The translations under genes and the position numbers were made by a program. A model generated the notes under the pieces. It was not told the DNA's origin and did no database searches. It saw nothing but the letters and a program-made list of their open reading frames with translations. Positions 23,317 to 34,496 of a DNA stretch of 64,000 bases are shown piece after piece. Numbering within the stretch: position 1 is the first letter of the stretch; each line of letters starts with the position of its first letter. The stretch is from Penicillium oxalicum. Taxonomy: Eukaryota > Ascomycota > Eurotiomycetes > Eurotiales > Aspergillaceae. The stretch covers positions 2,604,001 through 2,668,000 of the forward strand of contig NC_064652.1 in assembly GCF_001723175.1 (NCBI RefSeq), written 5' to 3'.

Positions 23317-25547
23317 ATGGCTTCCGAGATACGGAATGTTGATGTTGTGATCGTTGGTGCTGGTCCGTCAGGGTATGTTGACCGCTATATTCAATGACGA
23401 CTGTGTAAAGGCCTTTCTAACTGAGCTTTGCCAATCTTAGACTCATGGCTGGTGCCTGGATGGCACAGACAGGAAACACCGCAATAATTCTTGAAAAAGA
23501 AGCATCAAGGACGCAGTATGGTCATGCAGATGGGATCGAGAGCCGAACATTCGAAATACTTGATAGCTTCGGGATGGGAGAGGAGATCTGGAACAAAGCA
23601 AACCGAACAATTGACTTGTCTATTTGGGTGAGTAGAGCAGAAGTCTTGTGTTCTTTGTGACGAACTCACTTCGGAGAATATGCTTCCATTATCTAAATCT
23701 GAATCAAATCTCCTTACTGATTGCTTAAGAATGATGATGAACATGGGGAAATCACTCGCAGTACTGTGAGAGAGAATTGCAATCCCGCACTGTCCCGTTT
23801 TCAAGAAGCCACACTGGGACAAGGTCAAATCGAGCAGACTTTCCTCGACTTCATTGACGCCTCCCACCTTGTTGCGGTCAAATGGAATACAGGTCCAATT
23901 GATTTAACAGTCTGTGAGGAATCGGATTATCCTGTTCGTGTTGTAGTCGCAACACGGGTGCCCGGTGCCCAGGTACAGAGCAAATTTACTATGAAATCAT
24001 TTGCATTCACCTGTCCGCGCAGTTTGAGGTCTTCTTTTCTAACATATGCATAAGCAGTGTGAAGAGATCGTGCATAGCACTATCCGCGCAAAATTTGTCA
24101 TCGGATGCGACGGGGCACACAGCTGGGTTCGGAAAACCCTCGGTCTTGGTCTGGATGGCGATCAGATGAACGAAAATTGGGGCGTTTTTGACTCCATTCC
24201 TCTCACAACCTTCCGTAAGATACATCCCCTTACATTTTAATATCTTTGCCGGATACTGACTAGGAGAATGCTCCAGCGGATATTCGCAGACGTTGCATCG
24301 TTAAATCAGCGGCCGGCCATCTGATGATTATCCCGCGAGAAGGAAGGCTGGTGAGGTTCTATGTGCAACTTCCACCTGGTACGGAACAGCGTTTCAAGGC
24401 AAAAAATGATGCTTCCGAGTTTGTGAATGTGGTCAAGAAGGCTCTGAGGCCTTACAAGTTTGATGCTTCGAGTATCGAGTGGTCAACTGTCTATTCTGTA
24501 AGTAAGATTGGCGATGTACCGAGTAATCGGCAACCATTTAGACCTTGCTGACTTCACCTCGCATGGCAGGTTGGACAGAGACTCTGTACTACCTATTCGT
24601 TGTATAACCGAGTCTTTCTTGCCGGTGATGCACTACATACTCACTCACCAAAGGCAGGGCAGGGTATGAATGTCAGCATTCAAGACACATATAACCTTGG
24701 CTGGAAGCTTGCCTATGTCATCAAGGGGAAAGCAAAAGCAAGTATTCTACGCACTTATCAGGGAGAACGTCTTCCAATAGCAAAACGTCTTCTTGATTTT
24801 GATAAGAGAATGGTGGAAGGAATCAGGGAAAAGGCCCATGCCTCGTGCACGAAGTGCTCCCTTCCAGCGAACGGTACATTTGAAGATACTCTTCGGGAGG
24901 AGAATACATCTGCCTCAGGGCTTACGGTCTGCTACAAGCCTAGCTGCCTGATAACCAAAGCATGGAAGTCAAGGAACTGCTCACAAGGCATTCCATTGCT
25001 TCCTTATAGCAGGACCAAGCTCGCAACGAATATCGTCGTTGGTGCTAGATTCCCTAACGCGCAGGTTCTGTTCCAATGCGACTCTAGGCCCTGCAATCTC
25101 CAGCAGGTTCTCCGAAGCACCGGAGAATGGCATATGATTGTTTTTGGCGGTGATCTCTTAGGCGGATCTCAGATGAGACGAGTACAACGACTCGGTTTGA
25201 GATTGAGCCAGGACATGTTTTGGTCCAAGAGAGTCAATCTAAATTGTGATGATCGAGTTGGACACATTGGAGCTTATCTTGTCCACTGTGCACCCAGGAA
25301 GTCAGTTGATATGATGGAGCTACCTGAGATCTTCCGACCATTTGATCAAGTAACAGGGTTTGATTACTGGAAAGTGTTCGCTGATAACAACTCTTGCAGT
25401 GAAAACTGTGGGGGTGCTTACCAAGCGTATGGGATCGGTACAGAGGGATGCTTGGTGCTAGTACGTCCTGATCAGCATGTGGCTTTCGTCGGGGCCTTGG
25501 ATGATTTATCGGCTATGGAGCTGTTTTTACAGAACTTTATGCTTTAA
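23317..25547 (+). CDS. FAD-dependent aromatic monooxygenase, phenol 2-monooxygenase-like
   Basis: This flavoprotein hydroxylates an aromatic ring with NADPH and O2. Six exons are read: 23317-23372, 23441-23627, 23730-23972, 24055-24214 (or from 24058), 24277-24497 and 24570-25547, giving about 614 residues. The FAD-binding VIVGAGPSG is at residues 10-18, the DG motif in VIGCDGAHSWVRK near 180, and the GD motif in VFLAGDALHTHSPKAGQGMN near 308. A C-terminal thioredoxin-like region with LVRPDQHVAFVG follows, the domain order of phenol hydroxylases. No hydrophobic anchor is seen. It is transcribed away from the lyase gene. An ortho-hydroxylation of a coumaric-type acid to a catechol, giving the methyltransferase its substrate, is the simplest reading (inference); phenol or resorcinol catabolism is the alternative. 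No stop or frameshift was found. Confidence 0.93.
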
Positions 25548-26700
25548 GCTTTTCTGAATCGCTCTCATTTTCCCAAATTTGACTCTTACATAAGGGAATA
25601 TATTTCTATCCAGACGGGTAAAAGCTAATCTAGCTTGCAAAGCTGGCAAATGCCTATAACAAGATCCTAATCTTTCCAATCGATTGAATCTACTGCCTTT
25701 AAATGGAATAGTTCACTGCTATGTGGTACACGACCAGAAGAAGGATACCAGACCGCCTCTTATGTTGACTGCAGTTTGAGTCCAGCAGGGCTCGAACCAA
25801 GTATTTCCGTAAGACTTCCGCATTTGCATGTATGTCGAAGCTACAGTAGCTCTACCATCTCATTCCACAGGGGGGCTGTCTACGTGTATGGAATCTCCAT
25901 CACCAGCGTAATGCTTTGAAAAGGAATCCCGATCAACATGTCGTGTCATTACCTAGTGGAATGAAAGGATTCATCTACTTGGGGCGTCCGAGGCTTCCGA
26001 TCAACAGAGCAAATCCAGGAAATCCAATGATCCATCCCGTGCACAAGTTATCAGTACCAGATCATCTCACTCCTGAAATTTCATCTTGCCTAGAGGTAGA
26101 CCCTTTTTGCAGAATCGACCGTTTGACTTTTCCAGATTTCAAATCATTGAGCAGAGCACATGAAAGCCAAGACACAGTTGCAAATGGATGTCCCCTCACC
26201 TTCTGTCACTAGAAAGCTCCGACTGGCTCAATTATTATGCCGAGTGGCCATTTACATACTCCCGACCATCTCATCAATGTGTTGGTCCTAACTCTTCAAC
26301 TAAAAATCCTTCGCCGTCGCACTGACACTTGACAGCTGGTCACTGCCATTGCTTGATTGGCGGAGGCGCTAAAAAGTGTCATTCCGCAGATTTGATTGGC
26401 TCGGACCACGCCACCTCCAGGCCGAGTTAGGTTTAGTGCGGCATCCCAAAGTAGGTATGTCGTGCAGATGATTCCAGATCGATTATCTTGGGCGAGGATT
26501 TTGGGCCCTGGGGGGATATAAATGGATGTCTTGGGGGACATTTGGGCAAATCTGGAGTGATTCCGAGAGGTATTTGAGGACTTTCAGTGTTTCGGTCACG
26601 GTATGGGTTAAAGCCTTCTTATTTGATTTTGTACCTATTGATGCACAGTGACGGGCTAATATGAACATCGGTGAAGCATAAACGATTCTCTCGCTGGAAG
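25548..26700. other. Intergenic, right edge of the accessory island
   Basis: This lies downstream of the monooxygenase and upstream of ACR3. A 98-codon open frame at 25916-26212 has no recognisable feature. GC content rises again toward ACR3. A tRNA B-box-like match at 25788-25798 on the minus strand has no matching structure. Confidence 0.5.
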
Positions 26701-28188
26701 ATGGCCGCTTTGACGGGATCGCATCCTCTTTCACACAACAAAACAACAAATATGTCACCGAGTTCAACAGTCCTTGACAATGGTGCTCAAAGCCCAAATC
26801 TCAGCGACCTCGAGAAGCAAAGAGACCAAGATGAATCAAACTCTTCATCGCAAAGCTCCGCCCTCAAAGGCCTCGGTTGGCTGGACAGATTCTTGGCCCT
26901 CTGGATCTTTCTCGCGATGGCAATTGGGATTATCCTCGGCAACTTTGTGGAACAGACGGGCCCAGCGCTACAGAAGGGAAAGTTTGTAGAGGTGTCGATT
27001 CCAATTGGTGAGTGTCCCATTCTTGTTGTGGCTCTTGCGCAAGAAAAGAGGCTGACGGATTCCGTTGCTTTTGATTTGCGGTAGCAATTGGATTGCTTGT
27101 GATGATGTACCCCATTCTTTGCAAGGTTCGATTTGAATCGTTGCATCATGTCTTCAGAGAGAGGGAAATCTGGGTCCAAATTGGGTTCAGTGTACTCGTG
27201 AATTGGATTATTGCGCCGTTCCTGATGGTAAGACATCACGCAGACAATGTTGCTTTTTGTTCTCAGAAAAGTCAGAAAAAGAGCAGACATGCTGACAAAA
27301 TGTCCACCAGCTTGGTCTAGCATGGGCCTTCCTACCGGATGAGCCTGAACTGCGAGAAGGCTTGATCCTCGTCGGACTAGCCAGGTGCATTGCAATGGTA
27401 CACAGCCTTTTGCCCCGTTCCTCCAATCTCTTCATATACTCCTCCACACTCCCATTTCATGCACAGAAGAATGACTCGGTAAACCGCTTCTCAACATGCT
27501 AACATTCCCATCTCTCGACACACAGGTCCTCGTCTGGACTAACCTCGCAGGAGGCGACAACGAATACTGCGCCATCCTCGTCGCCATAAACTCCCTCCTC
27601 CAAATCGTCCTCTTCGCCCCCCTAGCAGTCCTCTTCATCAGCATCATCGGTGACCCCCCCACCACTCGAGACGTGACCTTCTCCTATTCCACCGCCGCAA
27701 AAAGCGTCGCCGTCTTCCTGGGCATTCCCCTCGGCGCCGCCCTCCTCACTCGCATCGTCCTTCGGAAACTGACCAGTCCCCGCTGGTACGACCAAGTATT
27801 TGTGAAGTTCATCAGTCCGTTATCACTGATTGGGCTATTATTCACGATCCTGGTTCTGTTTGCGTCGCAGGGCCGTCAGGTCGTTCATCAGATTGTTTCG
27901 GTGGTGCGTGTTGCTGCGCCATTGATTGTTTACTTTTGTGTTATCTTCTTTGCGACGCTTTATGTGGCGTGGAAGTTTGGGTTTGGATATAAACTGGCTG
28001 CGACGCAAAGCTTTACGGCGGCGAGTAATAACTTTGAGTTGGCGATCGCGGTGGCGGTTGCGACGTTTGGAGCTGATAGTAACCAGGCGCTGGCTTCGAC
28101 GGTGGGACCGTTGATTGAAGTTCCTGTTTTGTTGGGACTGGTTTGGGTTGCAAAAATGATTGGCAGACGGATGGATTGGACTCCCTAG
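26701..28188 (+). CDS. ACR3: Arsenite efflux transporter ACR3
   Basis: This plasma-membrane carrier of the BART/bile-acid-transporter superfamily expels arsenite (and often antimonite). Exons 26701-27007, 27085-27227, 27311-27397 and 27526-28188 give 399 residues, typical of fungal ACR3. About ten hydrophobic segments are visible after a hydrophilic Ser-rich N-terminus. Family signatures include LDRFLALWIFLAMAIGI, AIGLLVMMYPILCKVRFE, LVGLARCIAMVLVWTNLA with the essential transport Cys, and ASNNFELAIAVAVATFG with the conserved Glu. The start at 26701 was chosen for length; ATGs at 26671 and 26752 are alternatives. No arsenate reductase or ArsH gene lies beside it here, so it looks like a lone resistance gene. 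Confidence 0.95.
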
Positions 28189-28681
28189 AGAAAAAGAGGA
28201 GGGTGGAAAACATCTCTTGTAGATTGACTCAGTCGTCTTCTCCAGGCCATCTCTTCGCCTTTGTATATTATTGGAAATGATACCATGATGCACAATCATC
28301 CACTCTGCCCTCGTTCCGCGATCTAAAAGTACTTAGGTTCGTAGAGCACTCCTCTCGTAAGCACTACTTTCGTACACAGGGATGCCGGTGGTCTGAGAAG
28401 ACCTAGGAGAACAACACTCAAAGACATAGATATTCCGTGACTGATTGAAGTAACCCGAGCCGAAAAAAAAAAGGAACGCCAAAACCCATGATTAATGATA
28501 TGAGGATGCCCAGAACAAACTCCAATCAGCCCCAAGGGCGTGCGACATGCTTTCGTCTTGACATCGTATCTTCTTTTCGAATCCAAAGTCATCACTGTAC
28601 AAGTCATCCTCCCCCGTCAATTTTTCACGTCCACCTAAACGGACCAATGAATATTTACTTCTCTTTGGCGGAGCGCCAAGT
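28189..28681. other. Convergent 3' region between ACR3 and the unknown gene
   Basis: This is untranslated 3' DNA of two converging genes. No recognisable open frame or repeat is seen. Confidence 0.5.
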
Positions 28682-29839
28682 TCAATCATCCGCGTCGGTT
28701 ACCTCTAGCAGCTCCAGCTCGGTATGCACCATACTCTGAAAGTCAGCACGCGACATGCCCGTCGCCTTCGCCAATCTAAAAAGGCTTTTGATGCTGGTGC
28801 CAATGTGCTGCTTGACACCCACTTCGTACGAACTCTGGCTTTCCGCTTCCTGCTCCAGCTTTGCAACCGCGTCTGAACTCCCAGAAGAGACCGATGCTGG
28901 GCGTGGGTGGCTGAGCGAGCGAGCTGCCGCGTCATTGGGAGTTTCGCCCGCCGCATACCCATTCGTCCTTGGGAGCGTCGAGGGGTTCAAGTCGTCGACT
29001 TGCCGCCGCAGCAAGCTTGCGAGCATATCGCCATTTAATGACGACGGACCCACCTCGGACTGCTCTTCTTCCGGGTCGTGGCTGTCCATGGCAGGCTGAA
29101 CATTCCCGTATTGCGAATAGTAGGATGCTTCCGATAGACCTGATGGCTGATGAGAAGTCGGGGCCGCTCGAGCTGCCGGAGTTTTACTCCCCGGCGTCGC
29201 ATCGTACTGTGCCCAATAGTCATCATCGTCATCTTCCTCGTTCTCAGCCGCGCCACTCTGCGCTTGTCCCGAAGCATTGTATGCCGCCTGAGCTTCCCGT
29301 CGCTCGTCCAACACATCGGCGAATAATTTCTGGCTAGCCCGCTCATTTGCCTCTCCAATGGACTGCGTCCATGAGCTATCATCCTCCGCGGGGCCCTCCC
29401 GCGGAAGTAGTTCTGCGACCCGCCAGCCTCGGCCACCCCCCGGCTCGTCATCCGGGCACCAGAGGTAGATGACAGTCAAGCGGAACTCAGGCAGTAAAAG
29501 TCGCGCCTGAAGCGTCTCGTCGTCGATGCGCTTATAGGCAATGTGGATGTCTTCGGGCAGGTCGATCTCGCCTGAAACCGGATGGGGTTCAAAGGTCGCT
29601 TCGTCCACGATGCTCTGTACACGCTCCGCTTTGGCGGAGTCCCAACACAGCAGACGCAGCCATGAGTCGGACGAGGAGGCTGAAACTGAATTCAGAAACT
29701 GGGTGCGCTGGCGCAGAATAGGAGAAAGCAGCGGCAGGAGAGCTGGCGGGGGACGAGGGGAGACAAAAGCGGTAGGAAGACACGCAAGGAGCGGAGGAAG
29801 CAGAGTCCGGGGATCGGGAGGGCTGATCAGTTCAACCAT
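28682..29839 (-). CDS. Conserved fungal protein of unknown function, acidic middle
   Basis: A single exon encodes 385 residues from MVELISPPDPRTLLPPLL; an in-frame ATG six codons upstream (29857) is an alternative. The N-terminal 150 residues look globular, with WLRLLCWDSAKAERV and LPEFRLTVIYLWCP. A disordered region follows with an acidic EEDDDDDYWAQYD stretch and SxxSYYSQYG. A C-terminal helical segment, HIGTSIKSLFRLAKATGMSRADF, ends in acidic residues. There is no signal peptide, membrane segment or catalytic motif. Codon use and the strong purifying look of the N- and C-terminal blocks support a real gene; I cannot name its function. Confidence 0.8.
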   Translation of the reverse strand: MVELISPPDPRTLLPPLLACLPTAFVSPRPPPALLPLLSPILRQRTQFLNSVSASSSDSWLRLLCWDSAKAERVQSIVDEATFEPHPVSGEIDLPEDIHIAYKRIDDETLQARLLLPEFRLTVIYLWCPDDEPGGGRGWRVAELLPREGPAEDDSSWTQSIGEANERASQKLFADVLDERREAQAAYNASGQAQSGAAENEEDDDDDYWAQYDATPGSKTPAARAAPTSHQPSGLSEASYYSQYGNVQPAMDSHDPEEEQSEVGPSSLNGDMLASLLRRQVDDLNPSTLPRTNGYAAGETPNDAAARSLSHPRPASVSSGSSDAVAKLEQEAESQSSYEVGVKQHIGTSIKSLFRLAKATGMSRADFQSMVHTELELLEVTDADD

Positions 29840-31420
29840 GATCGACGGCGGGATCACTTCGATTGAGAGAGTCGGTATAGGGCGAGTATGAAGAATAGTG
29901 AGCAGCAGGAGGAGGGGGAGGAAGAAGAGGAGGAGGAAGTGGTAGTGGAGGAGATTGAGATGCCGACTGAAAGGCCAAGTCCAGTCCGTCGAATGAAGAG
30001 TTCCGATGAGGAGAAGTCCCTGCTCTTTTCTCTTTTCTCTTTTCTTTTGGTCTTTCCCCCCACAAACCGGTGGAAGCTGCCGTGGCCCGTGGCCCGTGAG
30101 GAGCGCAGGATCTCAAAATGACCCACGGGAGGTCTCGAAATGGATGAGAGCTCCATTCGCCCGAGATGGTGGCGTGCGTGGGGCAGCAGCGGCCGGTCGC
30201 TGGGCTCTTTTAAGAGAGCGAGCGAGCGAGCCAAGAGCTTCGAGCCGATCAGTCCAAAAGGTTTTTTGTCCAGTCCCAACTGCTCAAGTGTCCCCCCAGA
30301 CTTCAGGAATCGAAAATGCTTGTTTGCTCTTGAGCCAACGAGACTCTCCTCGTGGCAACTTGGTGGAGAAATCTGGGTGACTTGCGGCATCTCAATAGCT
30401 GCATGACTGACTGACCAGTAGTGATGTATTTATGTTTACCCTCATGTGACAATCATCAACGCACAGCTTCAAGGGTTCTCGACAATCTGGACGAGGGCAT
30501 TCTACTGCCACACGAGGTGGAGATGGGTTATCGAGGACGACTGGGGCTCTGGTTGACATTTTTCCTATTCCAGTAAATTGTTGGTAGTCCCGTTCGAGAG
30601 AGCCCAGGTACACACATCGGAACGTGCTCCATCAGCCCGCCATATTGAATGTAACCTCGTTCCCCACATGGTCATCGGAAGGCACACACACGTTCCTCCA
30701 CCTCTCAGAGTCTAGGTCAAGTTGGACTGATCGATGGAAGAGGGTCTTTAGCACTGTTGTGAAGAGACATGCTAAGACTTTGCCAGGCACAGGAGATAAA
30801 TCTGTATGCAATGATCAACTATGAATTCAAACACACTCTTCTCAATCTTCTCACTTTTCAGCTTGAGAGTTACTAGTTGACTGGTTGAGCCATCAGAGCC
30901 AAGTCTGAACTCTCTGGTCACAGGACTGCACGTGCAATCTTTCTCATTTCATAATTAAATATTTCCTCCCCGGCTGTGTATTACTTTAAATCCGGATCGA
31001 AACTCAAATCCAGGGTTGATGACTGTCAAGGACGCATATCCACGGCGTTGATCCAGTCGTCAAGTGGTGCTGCTTCTGTTCGGAATCCAATTAAGCCGCC
31101 GCCGACCGGAGGCGACTGTGATCTCGGTCTCCGATCATGCATCATGCAGCTGAAGGAGCGCCAGCTCCGAGGGGGAGAAAAAAGAGAACAAGACCAAATG
31201 AAAGGGGCACCAGACCAAAGGCAATGAGCTCAAAATTTTTCTTCCATGCTCGCAGAACCAACAACCATTCTTCTACCTCACCCCCGGCCCAGTTCACGTA
31301 TCCCAACGTCGCTGTCGTGAAACTCCGTACTGGTGGTCCTTCGCCGACCTGGAGTTGACCCCCCTCTCTCGAACACCCCACGTTCACTGTGATCATCGCT
31401 CATGACACACCCTTGATGCA
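29840..31420. promoter_or_regulatory. Divergent upstream region with low-complexity tracts
   Basis: The region lies between the start of the unknown conserved gene (minus) and the MFS gene (plus). It contains purine tracts at 29900-29960 on the plus strand and pyrimidine tracts near 30020-30060. These open long but meaningless frames, such as 30390-29854 on the minus strand. It probably holds both promoters; no other gene is supported. Confidence 0.5.
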
Positions 31421-33273
31421 ATGACCAGCCATCACATTCAAGACAAGCCAAGACCCACGGTCTCATCTGCCATGACAGTCGGGATCCCCGATGACTGGTT
31501 CAGAGATGGTGCATGGACTCGGATGAGTTCTAGAGAGCGGCAAGAATGTTTCCCACTATGGTTCGAAAGGCAAAAGCACATCCGACGCAAAGTCGATCTG
31601 CGTCTCTGCACCCTGGCCGGCCTGCTGTGTAGTTTGAATTTGCTCGACTCGGGCATCCTCGCTTCCGCAGCGGTCACCTCGATGCCGGCGGATCTGGGTC
31701 TGGACCAGGGCTCTCGATTCTCAGTGGCCATCTTCTCCTTCACCATCGCCAGTGTCGTCTGTCAAATACCATGCACCCTTGCGGTGCGCTACTTTGGGCC
31801 TCGAGTCTGGTTCACTTTCACTACCGTGGTGTTTGGTCTCATGAACCTACTGACTGCGTTTGCGCAGCAATGGTGGCATGTCATTCTCCTTCGAGTGATC
31901 CAGGGAATGGCCATCGCGGGCATGTACCCCGGTCTAACTTATCTCATCAGCACTTGGTACCTACGTCGAGAGCAGCAGCTACGATTCGCGATTTTGCAGG
32001 CTGTGGAGGTCGTACTTCTTGCCTTGGGCAATGTGCTGAATTGGAGACTGGCTGGCCTCGATGGGGTGCGGGGATACGCTGGCTGGCGGTGGATGTACTT
32101 GGTTCAAGGACCTATCACTATCGCGCTGGGGATCATCACCTATTGGTGGATGGTCGACTTTCCGGAGACCACCCAGCCGAGTAAGTGGTTCCTAAATGCA
32201 GATGACAGGAACATTGCAGTGGCTCGCGTCAACGATGAACGAGCGGACGCCTTTGTTGAGCCGTTCTCTTGGGAGAGGGCAATGGAATGTTTCAAAGATA
32301 CGAAGCTGTATGGCTTTGCATGCTTGTACTTTCTTCTGAACCTGGTTTCCACCGCCGTTTCATACTTTTTGCCGACCATTCTGGAGGATGGCCTGGGCGT
32401 TGTCGGCCAAAAGGCGATTCTGCTGTCAGTTCCGGTAAGTCTTTGGGCTCGTGAAAGTGACGATGATGCACGCAGATGCAAAATTTCGATTCAACCATTT
32501 CGGAGAATGAAGGGATCAATCCTGAAAGTTGAAAAAGAAAGGCCACAGCGAGGGCGGCAAAAAAACAGGTGGTTTGACGTACCTTGACTAACCTTGCGCG
32601 TCTGATTAGCCATACCTCTGGGCCGCAGTAGCCGTTTTGATCACCTCTCTCTGCGCCGACAAAATCAACCTCCGTGGACCATTCATCTGTCTGAACGCGC
32701 TCTGCATTGTGTTCGGTTTCGTGATGCTCTATGGCGCCCCTGCCATTCCAGTAGGGGCTCGATATGCCGGCATGGGGATCGCGACAGGCGGATATGTGTC
32801 GAACTGGGCAGCGCTGAACGCTTATCAAGCCAACAACGTCATTGGCCAGTGGAAACGTGCGATCACTGCCGCGACGGTGGCCATGTTCGAAGGCATGGGA
32901 AGTGTGGCAGGCAGCTTTATTGTTCGGCAGTCAGAGGCACCAAAGTATCCGACTGCGTTTGGAGTGGCGCTTGGGTAAGTCATTCCATGCTTGCAGTTGG
33001 CCCCGCCGTGGGGGAGGGGGATGCTCTGTGAGAATGTGCATGATGCTGATACTTTGAGACTACGATAGGTCTCAAATTCTCATTGTGATGATGGTGATTT
33101 TGTTCTCGATTTATTTCAGACGGATGAACAAGTTGGCAGACAGGGGTCAGTGGATAATGAACGTCGTAAGTATCGCAAATTTACACAATCCTCCGAGTTC
33201 TTAACGAGGTTGGCTACAAAGATTCTGACACACTGAATGTTCACTCCAGGCCGATTTCCGATACACAACTTAA
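31421..33273 (+). CDS. MFS transporter, Dal5/allantoate permease-like (anion:cation symporter family)
   Basis: This is probably a proton-coupled uptake carrier for an organic anion such as a vitamin, ureide or monocarboxylate. Exons 31421-32434, 32610-32974, 33069-33165 and 33250-33273 give 499 residues and twelve hydrophobic segments in two halves. Family traits include KVDLRLCTLAGLLCSLNLLDSGIL at the first helix, RYFGPRVWFTFTTVVFG, GMAIAGMYPGLTYLISTWY, and SNWAALNAYQANNVIGQWKRAI in the second half. The short last exon ends ADFRYTT, the characteristic DFRYT tail of the family. ATG 31472 is an alternative start. It lies between the two inverted repeat copies; a role in moving a product of the nearby aromatic pathway is possible but unsupported. 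Confidence 0.93.
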
Positions 33274-34496
33274 AAAGACAGCCGGCTCGCTTTTTCTGGC
33301 ATGTTCACACAAAACTCCTGTTGAAATCTATTACTGCGCGCGTCAAGATAGATATATCTAGAGGACCTATATTTCAGGTCTTATGCCCAATTTCTAATCA
33401 TGGAACATACGATATCACTAATATCACTCACTAAAATCAATGAATCAAAGTATCAATTTGAGAATTGGCCTGCTTCCCGACTTGAACGACCAGATTTTTT
33501 ATAGGGACGACGTTCACGTCTAGATTGATAACTTTAGTACCGCTGATCTTTCATTTCCCCAGACGAGGCATACTACCTACGTAGGAACCTGGTCATATAG
33601 TACTATCACCATCATGATCCATGCGCGAGAAAACCCCCGCTCAAACCCTGAAATCATCACGACCGATGTGGCTATCGTGCCAATAAAAGACACAACGGTG
33701 TCTCTCATATTTGATAGCGTAGCCTCAAATTGATGAAAAGCTTATTTTAGCGCCGCAGGTGGAATATCTGACGAAGTAGTCCGATACGGGAACCCGAGGA
33801 CTGAGGGCCATACTCCAATCACGAGGCAGTACTAGGCGATGGCGATGAAATGACTGCGCCTTCTTGAAATCGGCATGTCAAATTTCCGGTGATACGATGT
33901 GGGTAGGATGGGCTATAGTATTCTTGAAACGTAGGATTTGACGTAGTGAGGGTCCGTAATAAATTGGGCCAGAGAAAGATAGCGACAGTGATGTGTAATA
34001 GATATTATTCGGAATTCCTAATAATGAAGGGTACATTAATATAATATAAGTTACTAATTATTCTGCATATTTGTCTTCAACAACCTAGGCTAGGCATACC
34101 TAGACGAGGAATTATAGCTTCAATCGCTTTTCCGGAAGAAGCAACGTTTGACTCATCTCTAAGGCAGGTCGGTCAGATATAGTCACATGCACATTGCCTT
34201 CTTCACATGAAATATACTAAACAGCTATGAGATTATAGATGTGAGAAAGGCACCCCCTCGCACCGATATATTACATGTCCGGCGATGTACACTCCTTTTA
34301 CGACTACAGGTAGTGAGCAGAAAACAGTTCCTGAACAGTATATCATTGATGAAATGGGTATATGGCAAGCAGAACAGATGTAGAAAGACACGGGCTTGCA
34401 AAAAGGCCAAGGAAATCGAACAACAAGAGATATGACCGAGAAGCCGTGAGCGCAGGCGGGCAGCTATAGGGCTGTCACTGACGCCATCACACAACA
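33274..34496. other. Intergenic with repeat copy B
   Basis: Apart from the dispersed repeat (33864-34243) no gene is seen. The DNA is AT-rich up to the 3' end of the dynein intermediate chain gene, where the housekeeping block begins. Confidence 0.5.
33864..34243 (-). repeat. Dispersed ~380 bp repeat, copy B (inverted relative to copy A)
   Basis: The reverse complement aligns with 18872-19249 end to end, by eye at roughly four-fifths identity. Most differences are transitions, and where they differ this copy mostly carries T or A against C or G in copy A (for example GGTTC-type blocks become TTT-rich). That is the direction expected of repeat-induced point mutation or CpG-type decay. It has no coding capacity. 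Confidence 0.85.

Noticed and set aside
25788..25798. tRNA-like B-box GGTTCGAGCCC on the minus strand
   Set aside because: The surrounding ~90 nt give no pairing T stem, acceptor stem or A box; no cloverleaf can be drawn.
25916..26212. 98-codon plus-strand frame downstream of the monooxygenase
   Set aside because: No motif, no conserved composition, and no splice context.
29854..30390. 178-codon minus-strand frame upstream of the unknown conserved gene
   Set aside because: It is opened by Ser/Pro low-complexity pyrimidine tracts in the promoter region and overlaps that gene's start; no motif.
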